A stretch of DNA of 35,926 nt. It comes from Rhodanobacteraceae bacterium. Lineage in GTDB: Bacteria; Acidobacteriota; Terriglobia; Terriglobales; Acidobacteriaceae. The notes below the pieces were generated by a model. That model was given only the letters and a program-made list of their open reading frames with translations. It did not search any database and was not told the DNA's origin. The position numbers and the translations under genes were made by a program. The stretch is from assembly GCA_025350865.1 (NCBI GenBank), contig JANXWZ010000200.1:1-35926 (forward strand), read 5' to 3'. Below, piece after piece: positions 34,479 through 35,926 of this stretch (its first letter is position 1; every line of letters starts with the position of its first letter).

Positions 34479-35926
34479 ATGAAGCACCGCTTCACTTTCC
34501 TCTTCTCTTTGATCCTCTTCACCTTCTCTCTCGCTCTCAACAGCGCCCACGGACAGATCAACGCGCGCATCAAGGGGACGGTGGCCGACCCCACGGGGGC
34601 CGTTCTCCCCAATATCACCGTCCTCGCGACCAATCAGGCCACTGGCGTCAAGTTCACCACTACCACCAATGCCAGCGGCGACTACCTGTTCGCGCAGCTT
34701 CCCATCGGAACATACACGGTTTCCGCCAACCCAACTGGCTTCAAGGGATTCTCGGCGTCGGGGATTGCCCTCAATATCGATCAGGAATATGTAGAGGCGA
34801 TCAAGCTGGAAGTTGGCAACAATACCGAACAGGTTCAGGTCGAGGCGGATTCTGTCCAGGTGAACACGACCGACATGCAGATCAACAATATTGTTAATTC
34901 TGCTCAGATGGTCGAGCTGCCCCTGATCGGCCGCAACTTCACGGGCCTCGAGTTGACTCTGCCCGGTGTTGCCAATACCGACACCCGCTTCGGGGGTACG
35001 TATTCGGTATCCGGAGCCCAGGCACAGCAGTCGGCGTATCTGATCAACGGCGCCGATACAAACGACATCGCCCTGAACACCATTGCCCTCACCCCGAACA
35101 TCGACGCAATCGACCAGTTCAACCTTGTCGACGGTCCGCTCAATGCCGAGTATGACCGCAACTCTGGCGGCATCGTCACTGCCACTATCAAGCAGGGAAC
35201 GAATCACTTCCACGGTGATGCCTTCGAGTTTTACCGCGATACCTTCCTCAATACGCTGAACTATTTCCAGAAGACCTACAACTCGACCACCGGCGCTCGC
35301 ACAGACAAAGGCGTTCCCGCTTTCCACCAGAACATCTTCGGCGGAACGTTGGGTGGCCCGGTACTTACGAACCGGCTCTTCTTCTTCGGTGCGTATCAGG
35401 GTACCCGCCAGCGTGTGCCGCAGGGAAGCTTCACCAACACCGTGTACGCCGCCAACAATCTGAAGGGCGACTTCAGCGCAAACAATGGCACCGCAACCAC
35501 TCGTCCCACGGCAACGCAGAACTACGGCGCCTTTCAGGCCGATCCCATTCCTAGCAGCATTACGATTCTTGGTTGCACCACCCCGGGCGAGACCTTCGCG
35601 CAATGCGCGTATGATCTCAAGGGAGTATTCCCCACGGCGGCTTTCAACCCCATTACGACAAAGCTGACTTCCACCTATGTTCCGGCGGCAGCGGGAACGA
35701 ATGTCACGAACGTTTACAACTCCACTACCACAACCACCAGCAACCAGTACATTGGCCGCGTCGACTTCAACCTGAATCCTCGCAACCAGTTCACCGCCCT
35801 TGGCCTCTACCAGACGAACGTGACCAGCAACGGCATTCCGTTCACTGGCGCGACTCTTCCTGGCTTCGGTGACGGCAGCGTTTCGCACATTCAGCAGTGG
35901 ACCGGCGACTACGTGCGCCAGGTTGG
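34479..35926 (+). CDS. TonB-dependent receptor (Oar-like), N-terminal part, runs off the window
   Basis: From ATG 34479 the frame stays open to the window end, giving 482 codons without a stop. A signal peptide (MKHRFTFLFSLILFTFSLAL ... AHGQ) is followed by a carboxypeptidase-regulatory domain (IKGTVADPTGAVLPNITVLA ... ASGDYLFAQLPIGTYTVSA) and a plug domain with VELPLIGRNFTGLELTLPGV and YLINGADTNDIALNT. The barrel begins at DGPLNAEYDRNSGGIVTATI and GDAFEFYRDTFLNT, then NIFGGTLGGPVLTNRLFFFG. These are the standard marks of the large acidobacterial Oar-like receptors, and complete members are usually over 1000 residues. AGGAG lies seven bases before the start. It sits in the outer membrane; the ligand is unknown. 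It differs in sequence from the receptor at 14689-17730, with a fuller plug. Confidence 0.93.
   Translation, partial: MKHRFTFLFSLILFTFSLALNSAHGQINARIKGTVADPTGAVLPNITVLATNQATGVKFTTTTNASGDYLFAQLPIGTYTVSANPTGFKGFSASGIALNIDQEYVEAIKLEVGNNTEQVQVEADSVQVNTTDMQINNIVNSAQMVELPLIGRNFTGLELTLPGVANTDTRFGGTYSVSGAQAQQSAYLINGADTNDIALNTIALTPNIDAIDQFNLVDGPLNAEYDRNSGGIVTATIKQGTNHFHGDAFEFYRDTFLNTLNYFQKTYNSTTGARTDKGVPAFHQNIFGGTLGGPVLTNRLFFFGAYQGTRQRVPQGSFTNTVYAANNLKGDFSANNGTATTRPTATQNYGAFQADPIPSSITILGCTTPGETFAQCAYDLKGVFPTAAFNPITTKLTSTYVPAAAGTNVTNVYNSTTTTTSNQYIGRVDFNLNPRNQFTALGLYQTNVTSNGIPFTGATLPGFGDGSVSHIQQWTGDYVRQV

Noticed and set aside
34383..35888. A 501-residue open frame on the minus strand
   Set aside because: It is antisense to the TonB receptor, which has a signal peptide, ribosome site and family motifs in one uninterrupted frame. 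The minus frame is a low-complexity shadow with no recognisable domain.
1..35926. Defence, phage, plasmid or integrative element
   Set aside because: No integrase, transposase, restriction, toxin-antitoxin, capsid or replication gene was recognisable, and no tRNA or attachment-like direct repeats were seen.

Overview
The window reads as a GC-rich soil bacterium of the phylum Acidobacteriota, most likely order Terriglobales (Granulicella, Edaphobacter or Terriglobus type). The reasons are family content rather than any marker gene: three Oar-like TonB-dependent receptors with carboxypeptidase-regulatory N-termini, three DUF3738/TIGR03435 proteins, a TIGR03436-type VWA protein, an SBBP-repeat/Ig-like surface protein and a TIGR02999-type ECF sigma factor beside a Hanks-type kinase. 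No rRNA, tRNA, CRISPR array, transposase, integrase or phage gene was seen.

Layout. 3-287 (+): tail of a TonB receptor. 498-5086 (-): ABC ATPase followed by a giant ABC-2 permease/M1 peptidase fusion. 5233-9106 (-): SBBP/Ig-like protein, one frameshift, strong terminator. 9167-11038 (-): a ruined ECF sigma/kinase/TPR locus. 11122-12363 (-): acyltransferase 3. 12476-17730 (-): TonB receptor and VWA protein, tightly coupled. 17898-20917 (-): three DUF3738 proteins. 21140-30360 (+): a compact run of ABC exporter, cyclic-glucan-synthase-like enzyme without its GH94 part, ClC chloride/proton exchanger, and acyltransferase 3. 30357-32143 (-): M56 (BlaR1-like) peptidase and BlaI-type repressor. 32204-33710 (-): a membrane protein, a BON/LysM (Kbp/YgaU-like) protein and a YidB-like protein. 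33711-34478: the only long gene-free stretch. 34479 to the end (+): the first 482 codons of a third TonB receptor, open at the window edge.

How the parts may work together. The + strand run at 21-30 kb has the content expected for making, exporting and decorating a periplasmic or surface glucan, but the exporter and the decorating enzyme each carry one lesion. The BlaI/M56 pair may act beyond itself: the same ACTA-N6-TAGT dyad lies in front of blaI and in front of the two-gene DUF3738 operon.

Two themes stand out. First, short interspersed repeats occur both between genes and in frame inside genes. Second, six gene-breaking lesions are present: a deletion fusion, two in-frame stops and three single-base frameshifts, two of them at C runs. 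Some are genuine decay; the single-base ones could be base-calling errors. I found no clearly new defence or mobile system. The best leads are the shared dyad, the glucan cluster, the in-gene repeats and the permease/peptidase fusion.
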